Source: Rhodobacteraceae bacterium F11138 (GTDB taxonomy: Bacteria; Pseudomonadota; Alphaproteobacteria; Rhodobacterales; Rhodobacteraceae). Taken from it: 64,000 nucleotides of DNA. The stretch lies in NCBI GenBank assembly GCA_016521575.1, contig JAEKDP010000002.1, positions 596,098-660,097 of the forward strand, given 5' to 3'. Below, in pieces: positions 43,646 to 51,929 of the stretch (within the stretch, counting starts at the first letter, position 1; each line of letters starts with the position of its first letter). Made by a program: the position numbers and the translations under genes. The notes under the pieces were generated by a model. The model was given only the letters and a program-made list of their open reading frames with translations, did not search any database and was not told the DNA's origin.

Positions 43646-46600
43646 TCTGCTTCTCCCCGTCCTTGTCATAGAACACCGGATCGACGATCCGGGCCTTGTA
43701 AAGGGTTCCGTCCGTGCCGGGGAACTCCAGCGTCTCGCCCATCCGGTCCGGGCCGTTCAGCACCAGCCCCATGGCGATCCCGCGCCCCAGGGTCGGCGAA
43801 TGATAGGTCGATGTGACCCGGCCCTGGGTATTGCGCTGCCCATTGGCATTGCGTCCGGCGGCGATCGCATAGGCCCCGTCGGGAAGAACCGAACCGTCTT
43901 CGGTCTGCAACCCGACCAGTTTCCAGCGCGTCGGATCGGTCATGTGGCTGCGCGCCTGCGCGCGCTTGCCCAGATAATCGTCCTTCTTCTTGCTGATGGC
44001 CCAGTTCAGGCCCAGATCCTGCGGGATTACCGTGCCGTCGGTTTCATCGCCGATCATGATGAACCCTTTTTCCGCCCGCAGGATATGCAGACATTCGGTC
44101 CCGTAAGGCATCACGCCGAATTCCTGCCCCGCCTCATGCAGGGCGGTCCAGAAGGCCAGACCCTGCGACGCGGGAACCGCGATTTCGAAACTCAGCTCGC
44201 CCGAGAACGAAATCCGGTAGACACGGCAGTCAAACCCGCCGATCCGCCCGTCCGCCCAGGCCATGAAAGGCAGGGATTCGCGGCTGACATCCATCCCGCC
44301 CAGCTTTTCCAGAACCTGGCGCGCGTTCGGTCCGACGACAGCGATCTGGGCGTATTGCTCGGTCACATTGGCGACATATACCTGCCAGTCCCACCATTCG
44401 GTCTGCAACCATTCCTCCATGTGGGCATGAATATGTTCGGCCCCACCGGTGGTCGTATGGCACAGGAAGGTGTCATCATCGATGCGCGCCACGACGCCGT
44501 CATCGATCAGGAAGCCGTTTTCGCTGCACATCAACCCATAGCGGCAACGCCCCGGTTTCAGGGTGCTCATCATGTTGGTATAGAGCATATCCAGGAATTT
44601 TCCGGCATCCGGACCCTTGACGATGATCTTGCCCAGCGTGGACGCATCAAGCAGGCCCAGATTGCTGCGGGTATTCGTGACCTCACGCATGACCGCGTCA
44701 TGCACGGTTTCCCCGCTGCGCACATAGGCATAGGGACGCCGCCATTGGCCAACCGGTTCCCAGTCGGCACCATTGGCCGCATTCCAGTCATGCATCGGCG
44801 TGCGACGGACCGGCTGGAAGACCTCGCCTCGGGCCTCGCCTGCGATCGCCCCCATCGAAATCGGCGTATAGGGCGGGCGGAACGTCGTTGTGCCGGTGGC
44901 CGGAATCGGCTGTCCCAGAGCATCGGACAGAATCGCCAGCCCGTTGATATTGCTCAGCTTGCCCTGATCCGTGGCCATGCCCAGCGTGGTGTACCGTTTG
45001 GTGTGTTCAACGCTTTCAAACCCTTCGCGGGCGGCCAGTTGCACATCAGACACCTTGACGTCGTTCTGAAAATCCAGCCAGGATTTGCTGCGCAGCCCGG
45101 CATGGGCATCGCGCGGCATCAGCCAGACCGGCTCAAGCGGTGCCTGAAGCGTCGGTTCAGCCTTGGGTGTCGTCCCGCGCTTGGGCTTGAACCCCGCAGC
45201 CTTTGCCGCGCTGATCCCGGTTTTCGTCGCATCCGCCAGCACGTCCTCCAGTGACATATAGCCATTGGCGGCCCCGGCGGCGCGCACGAAACCCGCGCCA
45301 TCCGCCCCGGTCGGCGGGCGATCCGGATCGGGCCGGAAATGGGCCTGATCCGCGTCCCACGTCAACTTGCCGCCACAATGAGACCAAAGATGGACCACCG
45401 GCGACCAGCCGCCGGACATCGCAACCGCATCACATGCGATTTCTTCCAGCGCCCCGCCCAGACCGTCCTGCGCACAGATCTGGACCTTCTTCACCCGCCT
45501 TCCACCGCCGACCTTGGCAATCGCGCGGCCGCAATCGATGCGAATTCCCAGCGCGCGTGCCGCGTTCATCAACGGGCCACCGCCACTGTCGCGGGCATCC
45601 AGAATGCGCAACACATCCAGACCTGCTTCTTTCAGGCAGATCGCGGTCAGATAGGCGTCGTCATTGTTGGTGGCGATCACGATGCGCTGTCCCGCCGCCA
45701 CCCCATGGTTGACCACATAGTCCCGCATGGCCGAGGCCAGCATGACGCCCGGCACATCATTGCCCGCGAACGACAGCGGGCGCTCGATCGCGCCGGTCGT
45801 GGTGATGATCTGTTTCGCACGCACCCGCCACAGACGATGGCGCGGCCCCTCGGCTCCGGGCAGATGATCGCCCAGACGTTCGTAGCCCAGGACATAGCCA
45901 TGATCGTAAACCCCGGCCCCCATGCACCGAAGCCGCAGGGTCACATTGTCCATCGCCTTCAGTTCGGTCAGGGTTTGATCGATGTACCGTTCGACCGGTG
46001 CGCCATCAACGGTGCCACCATCGACCGGGGCGCGCCCGCCCCAATGGGCGGTCTGTTCCATCAGCAGCACCCTGGCCCCGCCCTGGGCGGCGGCTTTGGC
46101 CGCCTGCAATCCGGCCACGCCCCCTCCGATGACCAGAACGTCGGTAAAGGTGTTGAAATGTTCGTATGTATCGGCGTCCCGATCCCGGGGTGCCTGACCC
46201 AGCCCCGCCGATTGCCGGATGAACGGCTCGTAGACGTGCTTCCAGAAGGCGCGCGGATACATGAACATCTTATAGTAGAAGCCAGCGGGCAGAAACCGCG
46301 ACAGATGCTTGTTGATCCCGCCGATGTCGAATTCCAACGACGGCCAATGGTTCTGGCTGCGCGAGATCAGCCCGTCGAACAACTCGGTCGTGGTGGCGCG
46401 TTGGTTGGGTTCAAATTCCCGGCCCTGCCCCATGTTGACCAGGGCGTTGGGTTCTTCCGGCCCCGAAGCAACCACCCCGCGCGGGCGGTGGTACTTGAAC
46501 GAACGGCCAACCATCATCTGGTCATTGGCCAACAGGGCCGAGGCCAGCGTATCGCCGGGATGCCCGGCCAAGGATTTGCCGTTGAAGGTAAAGCCGATGC

Positions 46601-46649
46601 GCTTGCTGCGGTCGATCAGCCGTCCGTGGGTGGGCAGACGTTTGCTCAT
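43638..46649 (-). CDS. soxA: Sarcosine oxidase alpha subunit
   Basis: This 1003-residue protein has the SoxA layout. An N-terminal 2Fe-2S-ferredoxin-like fold lacks iron-binding cysteines (IGFTFNGKSLAGHPGDTLAS). Next comes an NAD-binding Rossmann motif (VLVIGGGVAGLQAAKAAAQ), and then a C-terminal aminomethyltransferase/T-protein domain from about residue 590. The latter takes the methyl unit from sarcosine to tetrahydrofolate. AGGAGGT lies before the ATG at 46649, which rules out the longer frame to 46937. It follows soxD by 43 bases. Confidence 0.95.
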   Translation of the reverse strand: MSKRLPTHGRLIDRSKRIGFTFNGKSLAGHPGDTLASALLANDQMMVGRSFKYHRPRGVVASGPEEPNALVNMGQGREFEPNQRATTTELFDGLISRSQNHWPSLEFDIGGINKHLSRFLPAGFYYKMFMYPRAFWKHVYEPFIRQSAGLGQAPRDRDADTYEHFNTFTDVLVIGGGVAGLQAAKAAAQGGARVLLMEQTAHWGGRAPVDGGTVDGAPVERYIDQTLTELKAMDNVTLRLRCMGAGVYDHGYVLGYERLGDHLPGAEGPRHRLWRVRAKQIITTTGAIERPLSFAGNDVPGVMLASAMRDYVVNHGVAAGQRIVIATNNDDAYLTAICLKEAGLDVLRILDARDSGGGPLMNAARALGIRIDCGRAIAKVGGGRRVKKVQICAQDGLGGALEEIACDAVAMSGGWSPVVHLWSHCGGKLTWDADQAHFRPDPDRPPTGADGAGFVRAAGAANGYMSLEDVLADATKTGISAAKAAGFKPKRGTTPKAEPTLQAPLEPVWLMPRDAHAGLRSKSWLDFQNDVKVSDVQLAAREGFESVEHTKRYTTLGMATDQGKLSNINGLAILSDALGQPIPATGTTTFRPPYTPISMGAIAGEARGEVFQPVRRTPMHDWNAANGADWEPVGQWRRPYAYVRSGETVHDAVMREVTNTRSNLGLLDASTLGKIIVKGPDAGKFLDMLYTNMMSTLKPGRCRYGLMCSENGFLIDDGVVARIDDDTFLCHTTTGGAEHIHAHMEEWLQTEWWDWQVYVANVTEQYAQIAVVGPNARQVLEKLGGMDVSRESLPFMAWADGRIGGFDCRVYRISFSGELSFEIAVPASQGLAFWTALHEAGQEFGVMPYGTECLHILRAEKGFIMIGDETDGTVIPQDLGLNWAISKKKDDYLGKRAQARSHMTDPTRWKLVGLQTEDGSVLPDGAYAIAAGRNANGQRNTQGRVTSTYHSPTLGRGIAMGLVLNGPDRMGETLEFPGTDGTLYKARIVDPVFYDKDGEKQNV

Positions 46650-46692
46650 GCGCGGACCTCCTGCGTGGAATGGGCGGTGGGGGCGAAACGGA

Positions 46693-47022
46693 TCATGAGA
46701 ACTCCCTCCAGGTCCAGCCGGGCCGTTTGGCGGTGATCGCATCACGCAATTCCTTTGGCGGCTCGGTGCATTGGGCCTTGTAGGTGCCGAACACTTCCAG
46801 CGTCTGGGTGTCGCGCGCCGCATGGAACCATTTCCCGCAGCCATAGGTGTGCCGCCAGCGTTCAAAATGCACCCCGCGCGGATTCTCGCGGGTGAACAGA
46901 TAATCGTGAAATTCATCCTCGGTTGAACCGGGACCATGGCGTGTCAGATGCGCCTCGCCCCCGGCTGAGAGTTCGGTTTCATCGGCCTGCACGCCGCAAT
47001 AGGGACATTGGAGTGTCAGCAT
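46693..47022 (-). CDS. soxD: Sarcosine oxidase delta subunit
   Basis: This 109-residue protein has the SoxD zinc site, with CPYCG at residues 6-10 and later cysteines in HTYGCGKWFHAARD. The ending PKELRDAITAKRPGWTWREF is typical. SoxD stabilises the oxidase tetramer. Its ATG at 47022 lies inside the last codons of the inserted 119-residue gene, an overlap of seven bases. This means the insertion has become translationally fitted to the operon. Confidence 0.95.
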   Translation of the reverse strand: MLTLQCPYCGVQADETELSAGGEAHLTRHGPGSTEDEFHDYLFTRENPRGVHFERWRHTYGCGKWFHAARDTQTLEVFGTYKAQCTEPPKELRDAITAKRPGWTWREFS

Positions 47023-47375
47023 TGTTCAACCTTTGACCAGCGAGAATTGAAGTACATTGGAACTGAAAAATCGATCGTATGTAGCCGCGAATCTGACTTT
47101 TCGACGTGGCCCTCCGCTCCGACCCGACCGGTCACAACCGAAATGATATTGGCTTTGGCATCAGTCTCAACTGAGGTGCCTTTTGTTCCATTTGCCTGCA
47201 CACTCACGGAAAATGAAACCAGCTGTTCCCCTTGTTCGACTAACTTTTCCTCAATTCGATTCAATGCAATCGGAATACCACCAGACCTTTTGCTCTCATC
47301 CTGTGCCCTAGCAACTCCCTTAGAGATCGAAAGCAGCGTCTCAAAAACAAAATCTTCCAAACTAACATCGGCCAT
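47016..47375 (-). CDS. Unrelated 119-residue gene inserted between soxB and soxD
   Basis: This gene is not a sarcosine oxidase subunit. It encodes 119 residues: an N-terminal helix (LEDFVFETLLSISKGVARAQ), a short amphipathic segment, and a beta-rich second half running from VSFSVSVQANG to LHTIDFSVPMYF. The helix-plus-sheet layout and the late His before a hydrophobic strand resemble the trypsin-co-occurring domain 2 (Trypco2) type, but this is only resemblance. Its ATG overlaps the soxB stop (TGATG) and its stop overlaps soxD by seven bases. Base composition is lower in G+C than the sox genes around it. In the operons I know, soxD follows soxB directly. Confidence 0.75.
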   Translation of the reverse strand: MADVSLEDFVFETLLSISKGVARAQDESKRSGGIPIALNRIEEKLVEQGEQLVSFSVSVQANGTKGTSVETDAKANIISVVTGRVGAEGHVEKSDSRLHTIDFSVPMYFNSRWSKVEQC

Positions 47376-48619
47376 CAGTGAGCCACCCCGGCGGCGACGC
47401 TTTCGTCGATGAACCGCCCCTCGTGAAACCGTTCCAACCCGAACGCGTCGGTCAGCGGCGAATGGCCCTTGGCGATCAACTCGGCCATGCCCCAGCCGGA
47501 ACCGGGGATCGATTTGAAGCCGCCCGTGCCCCAGCCGCAGTTGATGAACATGCCCTCGACCGGGGTCTTGGACAGGATCGGTGAACGGTCGCCGGTGATG
47601 TCCACGATGCCGCCCCATTGCCGCAGCATCTTGAGCCGGCTGACCATCGGGAAGGTCTCGATCAGCGCGCGCACGGTTTCCTCGATGTGGTGAAAGCTGC
47701 CGCGCTGGGTATAGTTGTTGGATCCGTCGGTGCCGCCGCCGATCACCATCTCGCCCTTGTCGGATTGACTCATGTAGCCGTGCACCGTGTTGGCCATCAC
47801 CACCACGTCCATGCAGGGCTTGATCGGCTCGGACACCAGCGCCTGCAACGCCACGGATTCGATGGGCAGGCGGAACCCCGCCATATCCGCCAGCACGCCG
47901 GAGTGCCCGGCAACCACCACGCCCAGTTTCTGACAGTTGATCGGCCCCTTGGAGGTCTCGACCCCAATGACCTTGCCACCCTCGGTGCGCACCCCGGTGA
48001 CTTCGCATTTCTGGATGATGTCCATGCCCATGTCCGAACAGGCCCGCGCATAGCCCCAGGCCACCGCGTCATGGCGCGCGGTGCCGCCGCGTTCCTGCCA
48101 CAGCCCGCCCAACACCGGATAGCGAGGACCGGACAGATTGATGATCGGCACCAGTTCCTTGACCCGCGAAGGGCTGATGAACTGGGTCGTCACGCCCTGC
48201 AGCGCATTGGCATGCGCCGTGCGCTGATAGCCGCGAACCTCATGCTGGGTCTGGGCCAGCATGATCACGCCGCGCGGGCTGAACATCACGTTATAGTTCA
48301 AGTCCTGACTCAGCGTTTCATACAGGCTGCGGGATTTTTCGTAGATCGCCGCCGAGGGATCCTGCAAATAGTTGCTGCGGATGATGGTCGTGTTGCGCCC
48401 GGTGTTGCCGCCACCCAGCCAGCCCTTTTCAAGGATCGCCACATTCGTGATGCCGAAATTCTTGCCCAGATAATAGGCCGTCGCCAAGCCGTGCCCGCCG
48501 GCCCCGACGATGATCACGTCATAGTGCCGTTTCGGCTCGGGCGACCGCCAGGCGCGCTCCCATCCGATATGGTTGCGCAGGGCTTCGCGGGCAACGGCAA
48601 AAGCGGAATAACGTTTCAT
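47375..48619 (-). CDS. soxB: Sarcosine oxidase beta subunit
   Basis: This 414-residue flavoprotein has the dinucleotide motif VIIVGAGGHGLATAYYLG, then VAILEKGWLGGGNTGRNTTI and SNYLQDPSA, typical of SoxB. It carries the catalytic FAD and covalent FMN site of heterotetrameric sarcosine oxidase, which oxidises sarcosine to glycine with formation of methylene-tetrahydrofolate. The ATG at 48619 has GGAG six bases upstream. It leads the operon soxB-insert-soxD-soxA-soxG and is divergent from ccmI. Confidence 0.95.
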   Translation of the reverse strand: MKRYSAFAVAREALRNHIGWERAWRSPEPKRHYDVIIVGAGGHGLATAYYLGKNFGITNVAILEKGWLGGGNTGRNTTIIRSNYLQDPSAAIYEKSRSLYETLSQDLNYNVMFSPRGVIMLAQTQHEVRGYQRTAHANALQGVTTQFISPSRVKELVPIINLSGPRYPVLGGLWQERGGTARHDAVAWGYARACSDMGMDIIQKCEVTGVRTEGGKVIGVETSKGPINCQKLGVVVAGHSGVLADMAGFRLPIESVALQALVSEPIKPCMDVVVMANTVHGYMSQSDKGEMVIGGGTDGSNNYTQRGSFHHIEETVRALIETFPMVSRLKMLRQWGGIVDITGDRSPILSKTPVEGMFINCGWGTGGFKSIPGSGWGMAELIAKGHSPLTDAFGLERFHEGRFIDESVAAGVAH

Positions 48620-48838
48620 CAAGGGCTCCAAAGTCTGAGGCGCGAACGGATTCGAACCAGGCCAGCTTATCCAATGCTTCTGCGGAACGCTGCCCCAAAA
48701 AAGGATACTCTATGCGGCATCTCCCATTCAATTTGCGACATGGCGCGCATTTGCCGCGCCGCCAGGGCCGGTTCCTCCGCTTTGGCCCTTTTTTCCGCCC
48801 CTGCGGGGCGCTACATGAAGCCAAAGGCAGGAGGCTGC

Positions 48839-50068
48839 ATGATATTCTGGATCATCACATCGGCACTGGGGCTGGTGATCACCGCGACTTTGGGGCTGGC
48901 GCTGCTGCGCAGCCGCCCGGCGACCGAACCCGCTGCGGCCTATGATCTGCAAGTCTATCGCGATCAACTCAAGGAAGTCGACCGCGATCTGGCCCGTGGC
49001 GTGATCGCCGAAACCGACGCAACCCGCATCCGCACCGAAGTCTCGCGCCGCATCCTGGCGGCAGATGCACAGGCGCAGGCCGGATCATCCCGCGCCGGAC
49101 AATCGGGCAGGTTGTCGGTTCTTGTGGCCGTGTTGATCGGCGCGCTGTCGGTGGGTGGCAGCCTGTGGCTGTACCGCACGCTGGGCGCGCCGGGATATGG
49201 CGATCTGGGTCTGGACCGGCGCATCGAGATTGCCGCCGAACTTCGTGCCAACCGACCGGACCAGGAACAGGCCGAAGCCAGCCTGCCGCCCGCCGCCCCC
49301 TCGACCGCCGCCTTGGGGAAAGACTATCTTGCCCTGTTCAAACAGCTGCGCGAAACCGTCGCCGCGCGTCCCGATGATGCGCGGGGCCAGGCGCTTTTGG
49401 CCCGGCACGAAGCCGCCACCGGAAACTTTGCCGCCGCCCGTGCCGCACAGGCCCAGGTGCTGCGGCTGAAGGGCGACACCGCCACGACGGAAGACTATGG
49501 CAACTATGTCGACATGCTGGTGCTGGCCGCCGGTGGATATGTCTCGCCCGAGGCCGAAGCCGCGCTGCGCATCGTACTGGAACGCGACCCGCAAAACGGA
49601 CCGGCGCGCTATTACTGGGGGCTGATGATGGGGCAGACAGGACGGCCCGATCTGGCCTTCCGGATCTGGAGCAGCCTGCTGCGGGACAGCCCCGCCGATG
49701 CCCCCTGGTTGCCCCCGCTGCGGGCACAGATCGGCGACATGGCCCAACGCGCGGGTGTTGATTTCGAACTGCCCCCGGCACAGACTGCCCCCGGTCCCTC
49801 GGCCTCGGATGTCGCCGCCGCAGGTGAAATGGACGAAGCCGATCGCAATCAGATGATCCGGGGCATGGTGCAGAACCTGTCGGACCGGCTGGCCAATCAG
49901 GGCGGCACGCCGCAAGAATGGGCACGGTTGATCAACGCATTGGGTGTTCTGGGCGACACCGATCAGGCCTCGGCGATCTTTGAGAATGCCCAGCAGGTGT
50001 TTGCGGGCAATGACACCGCCCTGTACGTGATCGGCGATGCTGCCCGTCAAGCTGGCGTGCTGCAATGA
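48839..50068 (+). CDS. ccmI: Cytochrome c biogenesis protein CcmI
   Basis: This 409-residue protein starts with a membrane helix (IFWIITSALGLVITATLGLA) and then YRDQLKEVDRDLARGVIAE, the marker of CcmI N-termini. A second helix lies near residues 88-108 (LSVLVAVLIGALSVGGSLWL). The remaining part is TPR-like and is expected to hold apocytochrome c C-termini and present them to the haem ligase. GGAGG precedes the ATG at 48839. ruvX overlaps its stop by four bases. The rest of the ccm system is 29 kb away. Confidence 0.92.
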   Translation: MIFWIITSALGLVITATLGLALLRSRPATEPAAAYDLQVYRDQLKEVDRDLARGVIAETDATRIRTEVSRRILAADAQAQAGSSRAGQSGRLSVLVAVLIGALSVGGSLWLYRTLGAPGYGDLGLDRRIEIAAELRANRPDQEQAEASLPPAAPSTAALGKDYLALFKQLRETVAARPDDARGQALLARHEAATGNFAAARAAQAQVLRLKGDTATTEDYGNYVDMLVLAAGGYVSPEAEAALRIVLERDPQNGPARYYWGLMMGQTGRPDLAFRIWSSLLRDSPADAPWLPPLRAQIGDMAQRAGVDFELPPAQTAPGPSASDVAAAGEMDEADRNQMIRGMVQNLSDRLANQGGTPQEWARLINALGVLGDTDQASAIFENAQQVFAGNDTALYVIGDAARQAGVLQ

Positions 50069-50547
50069 TACATGAGGTCTTCGAAGAGTTCGCCGCCGCC
50101 TGCCCGCCCATGCGCGCCCTGATCGGGCTGGATCTGGGCGAAAAGACCATCGGCATTGCAGTTTCGGACCGGCTGGGCGCGACGGCAACACCGGTTGAAA
50201 CCATAAGGCGGCGCAAATTCACGCTGGATGCCGAACGCCTGCTGCATTTGATCGCCGACCGCGAGGCCGGCGGTCTGCTGCTGGGCCTGCCACGCAACAT
50301 GGACGGCAGCGAGGGCCCAAGGTGCCAGTCGACCCGCGCCTTTGCCCGCAACCTGAACCGGCTGACCGACCTGCCAATCGGGTTCTGGGATGAACGTCTC
50401 AGCACGGTTGCCGCCGAACGGGCCTTGCTTGAGGCGGATACGACCCGAAAACGTCGCGCCGAGGTGATCGACCACGTCGCCGCCAGCTATATCCTGCAAG
50501 GGGCGCTGGACCGCATGCGCCACATCAAGAACGAGGCCACGCGATGA
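50065..50547 (+). CDS. ruvX: Holliday junction resolvase-like RuvX (YqgF)
   Basis: This 160-residue protein has the RNase H-like YqgF fold. The first catalytic Asp is in LIGLDLGEKTIGIAVSDRLG, and later motifs are GLLLGLPRNMDGSEGP and IGFWDERLSTVAAERAL. The family acts in 16S pre-rRNA maturation and resembles RuvC resolvases. It overlaps ccmI and the DUF1289 gene by ATGA junctions on both sides. Confidence 0.93.
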   Translation: MIHEVFEEFAAACPPMRALIGLDLGEKTIGIAVSDRLGATATPVETIRRRKFTLDAERLLHLIADREAGGLLLGLPRNMDGSEGPRCQSTRAFARNLNRLTDLPIGFWDERLSTVAAERALLEADTTRKRRAEVIDHVAASYILQGALDRMRHIKNEATR

Positions 50548-50780
50548 CCGACAAGGTCTGGAAGCGCGACGAGATCGATTCCCCCTGCGTGAACATCTGC
50601 GTGGTGCATCCGGCAGAGCGGATCTGTACCGGATGTCTGCGCAGCATCGACGAGATCGCCCGCTGGTCGCGCATGACACCCGAAGAGCGCGCCGCCATCA
50701 TGGCCGAACTTCCCGATCGCGCACCACGGCTGGCCAAACGCCGTGGCGGCCGTGCAGCCCGCGTGAAGCAGGGGCGCTGA
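50544..50780 (+). CDS. DUF1289 small cysteine-rich protein
   Basis: This 78-residue protein carries the DUF1289 pattern IDSPCVNICVVHPAERICTG followed by CLRSIDEIARWSRMTPEER. The cysteines C-x3-C...C-x2-C suggest an iron-sulfur or zinc site. The family is widespread in proteobacteria, and no firm function is known to me. It is translationally coupled to ruvX by ATGA and converges on dusA with a three-base gap. Confidence 0.9.
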   Translation: MTDKVWKRDEIDSPCVNICVVHPAERICTGCLRSIDEIARWSRMTPEERAAIMAELPDRAPRLAKRRGGRAARVKQGR

Positions 50781-50783
50781 TCC

Positions 50784-51809
50784 TCAGACCGCATGGCCGG
50801 TGGCGCGGGCATCAGGCGGCACCAGAGCCAGGGCCTCTAGCAACAGGGCGGGTCCGGCTGCGGGCAGATGCGCCCCTTCGGACAGCATCCGCCGCCACGC
50901 CCGCGCGCCGGGCCGCCCGGCAAACAGACCCAACATATGCCGCGTCACCTGATGCAGCTTGCCGCCCCGCTGCAGATGCGCCTCGACATAGGGGATCATC
51001 TCTTGCACCACGTCCCGCGGATCTCGGGCAACACCGGTGCCAAAGATCACCGGATCCGCACGCGACAGGATCGCCGTCGGATCGTGATAGGCCGCGCGCC
51101 CGATCATCACCCCATCCAGCCCCGCATCCAGAAAGGCCTGCGCCTGACTCAGCGTATCGATACCGCCGTTTATCGACAGGTGCATATCGGGGAATTGCTG
51201 TTTCATCCGCAGGACCAGGTCGTAATCCAGCGGTGGAATATCGCGGTTCTCCTTGGGGCTGAGCCCCTGCAGCCAGGCCTTTCGCGCATGGATCGTCACG
51301 CGTCGGCACCCCGCCGCCCGAATGCGCTGCAGGAAGTCGGGCAATATGCGCTCGGGCTCCTGATCGTCGACCCCGATGCGGCATTTGACTGTCACCTCGA
51401 CATCCACCGCTTCGCGCATCGCCGCGACGCAATCGGCAACCAGATCGGGCCGCAGCATCAAGACCGCCCCGAACGTCCCCGATTGCACCCGATCCGACGG
51501 GCACCCGACGTTCAGGTTGATCTCGTCATACCCGGCCTCCTGCCCCAGCTTCGCCGCAATACCCAGCTCTGCCGGATCGGACCCACCAAGCTGCAACGCC
51601 ACCGGATGTTCCTCGGCGCCGTGATCCAGCAAATGCAGCGCCCCCCCCCGCACAAGCGCCGGCGCGGTCACCATCTCGGTATACAGCAATGCCTCGCGAG
51701 ACAGCAGCCGATGCAGATAGCGGCAATGACGGTCGGTCCAGTCCATCATGGGCGCGACGGAGAGGCGTGAGGCCGTTGATAAATCGTATTTTTTAATTTT
51801 ATCCGTCAC
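50784..51809 (-). CDS. dusA: tRNA-dihydrouridine synthase A
   Basis: This 341-residue flavoenzyme has LSVAPMMDWTDRHCRYLHRL, the DusA N-terminal signature, and the catalytic Cys in NLNVGCPSDRVQSGTFGAV. The TIM-barrel block VTVKCRIGVDDQE and a later FMN-binding stretch GVMIGRAAYHDP are also present. It reduces uridine 20 in tRNA D-loops. The first dozen codons are markedly A+T-rich, unlike the rest of the gene. This fits the replacement of its 5' end by the integrated element that begins here. dusA is a known integration target of tyrosine-recombinase elements. Confidence 0.94.
   Translation of the reverse strand: MTDKIKKYDLSTASRLSVAPMMDWTDRHCRYLHRLLSREALLYTEMVTAPALVRGGALHLLDHGAEEHPVALQLGGSDPAELGIAAKLGQEAGYDEINLNVGCPSDRVQSGTFGAVLMLRPDLVADCVAAMREAVDVEVTVKCRIGVDDQEPERILPDFLQRIRAAGCRRVTIHARKAWLQGLSPKENRDIPPLDYDLVLRMKQQFPDMHLSINGGIDTLSQAQAFLDAGLDGVMIGRAAYHDPTAILSRADPVIFGTGVARDPRDVVQEMIPYVEAHLQRGGKLHQVTRHMLGLFAGRPGARAWRRMLSEGAHLPAAGPALLLEALALVPPDARATGHAV
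51730..51780. other. Probable element/host junction (att region) in dusA 5' end
   Basis: The codons for PMMDWTDR in dusA (51730-51749) are the strongly conserved stretch used by dusA-targeting elements as attachment site. Just upstream in dusA the sequence changes from GC-rich to A+T-rich at about 51775. The second copy (the other att site) would lie beyond the right edge, so the exact core cannot be set here. Confidence 0.5.
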
Positions 51810-51847
51810 TTAACTGCGCCTCATCTTCGTCTCGTTCCCGCCTGTTC

Positions 51848-51915
51848 TGTACCAAACACGCCGATTTCGACGCTGGACTTGGCACAATGTACCAAATAGG
51901 ATTCCCATGTACCAA
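51848..51915 (+). repeat. Three TGTACCAA octamers before the integrase
   Basis: TGTACCAA occurs at 51848-51855, 51888-51895 and 51908-51915, all in the same orientation and with start-to-start spacing of 40 and 20 bases. An inverted near-copy, TTGGCACA, sits at 51879-51886 and forms a near-palindrome with the second copy. The 20/40 spacing places them on about the same helix face. They may be arm-type integrase sites or operators for an excisionase or repressor. Confidence 0.6.
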
Positions 51916-51929
51916 GTCAGGAGGTCATC

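Noticed and set aside
46650-46937. N-terminal extension of soxA to 46937
   Set aside because: It overlaps soxD on the same strand; AGGAGGT marks the true start at 46649.
48645-48670. tRNA T-loop-like sequence (GGTTCGAATCC on the minus strand) before soxB
   Set aside because: The flanking bases do not pair as a T-arm beyond two pairs, and no acceptor, D or anticodon arms can be drawn upstream. Chance match.
48796-48810. CGCCCC/GGGGCG hairpin between soxB and ccmI
   Set aside because: The T run lies before and not after the stem on the plus strand, and both genes read away from it, so a terminator has no use here.
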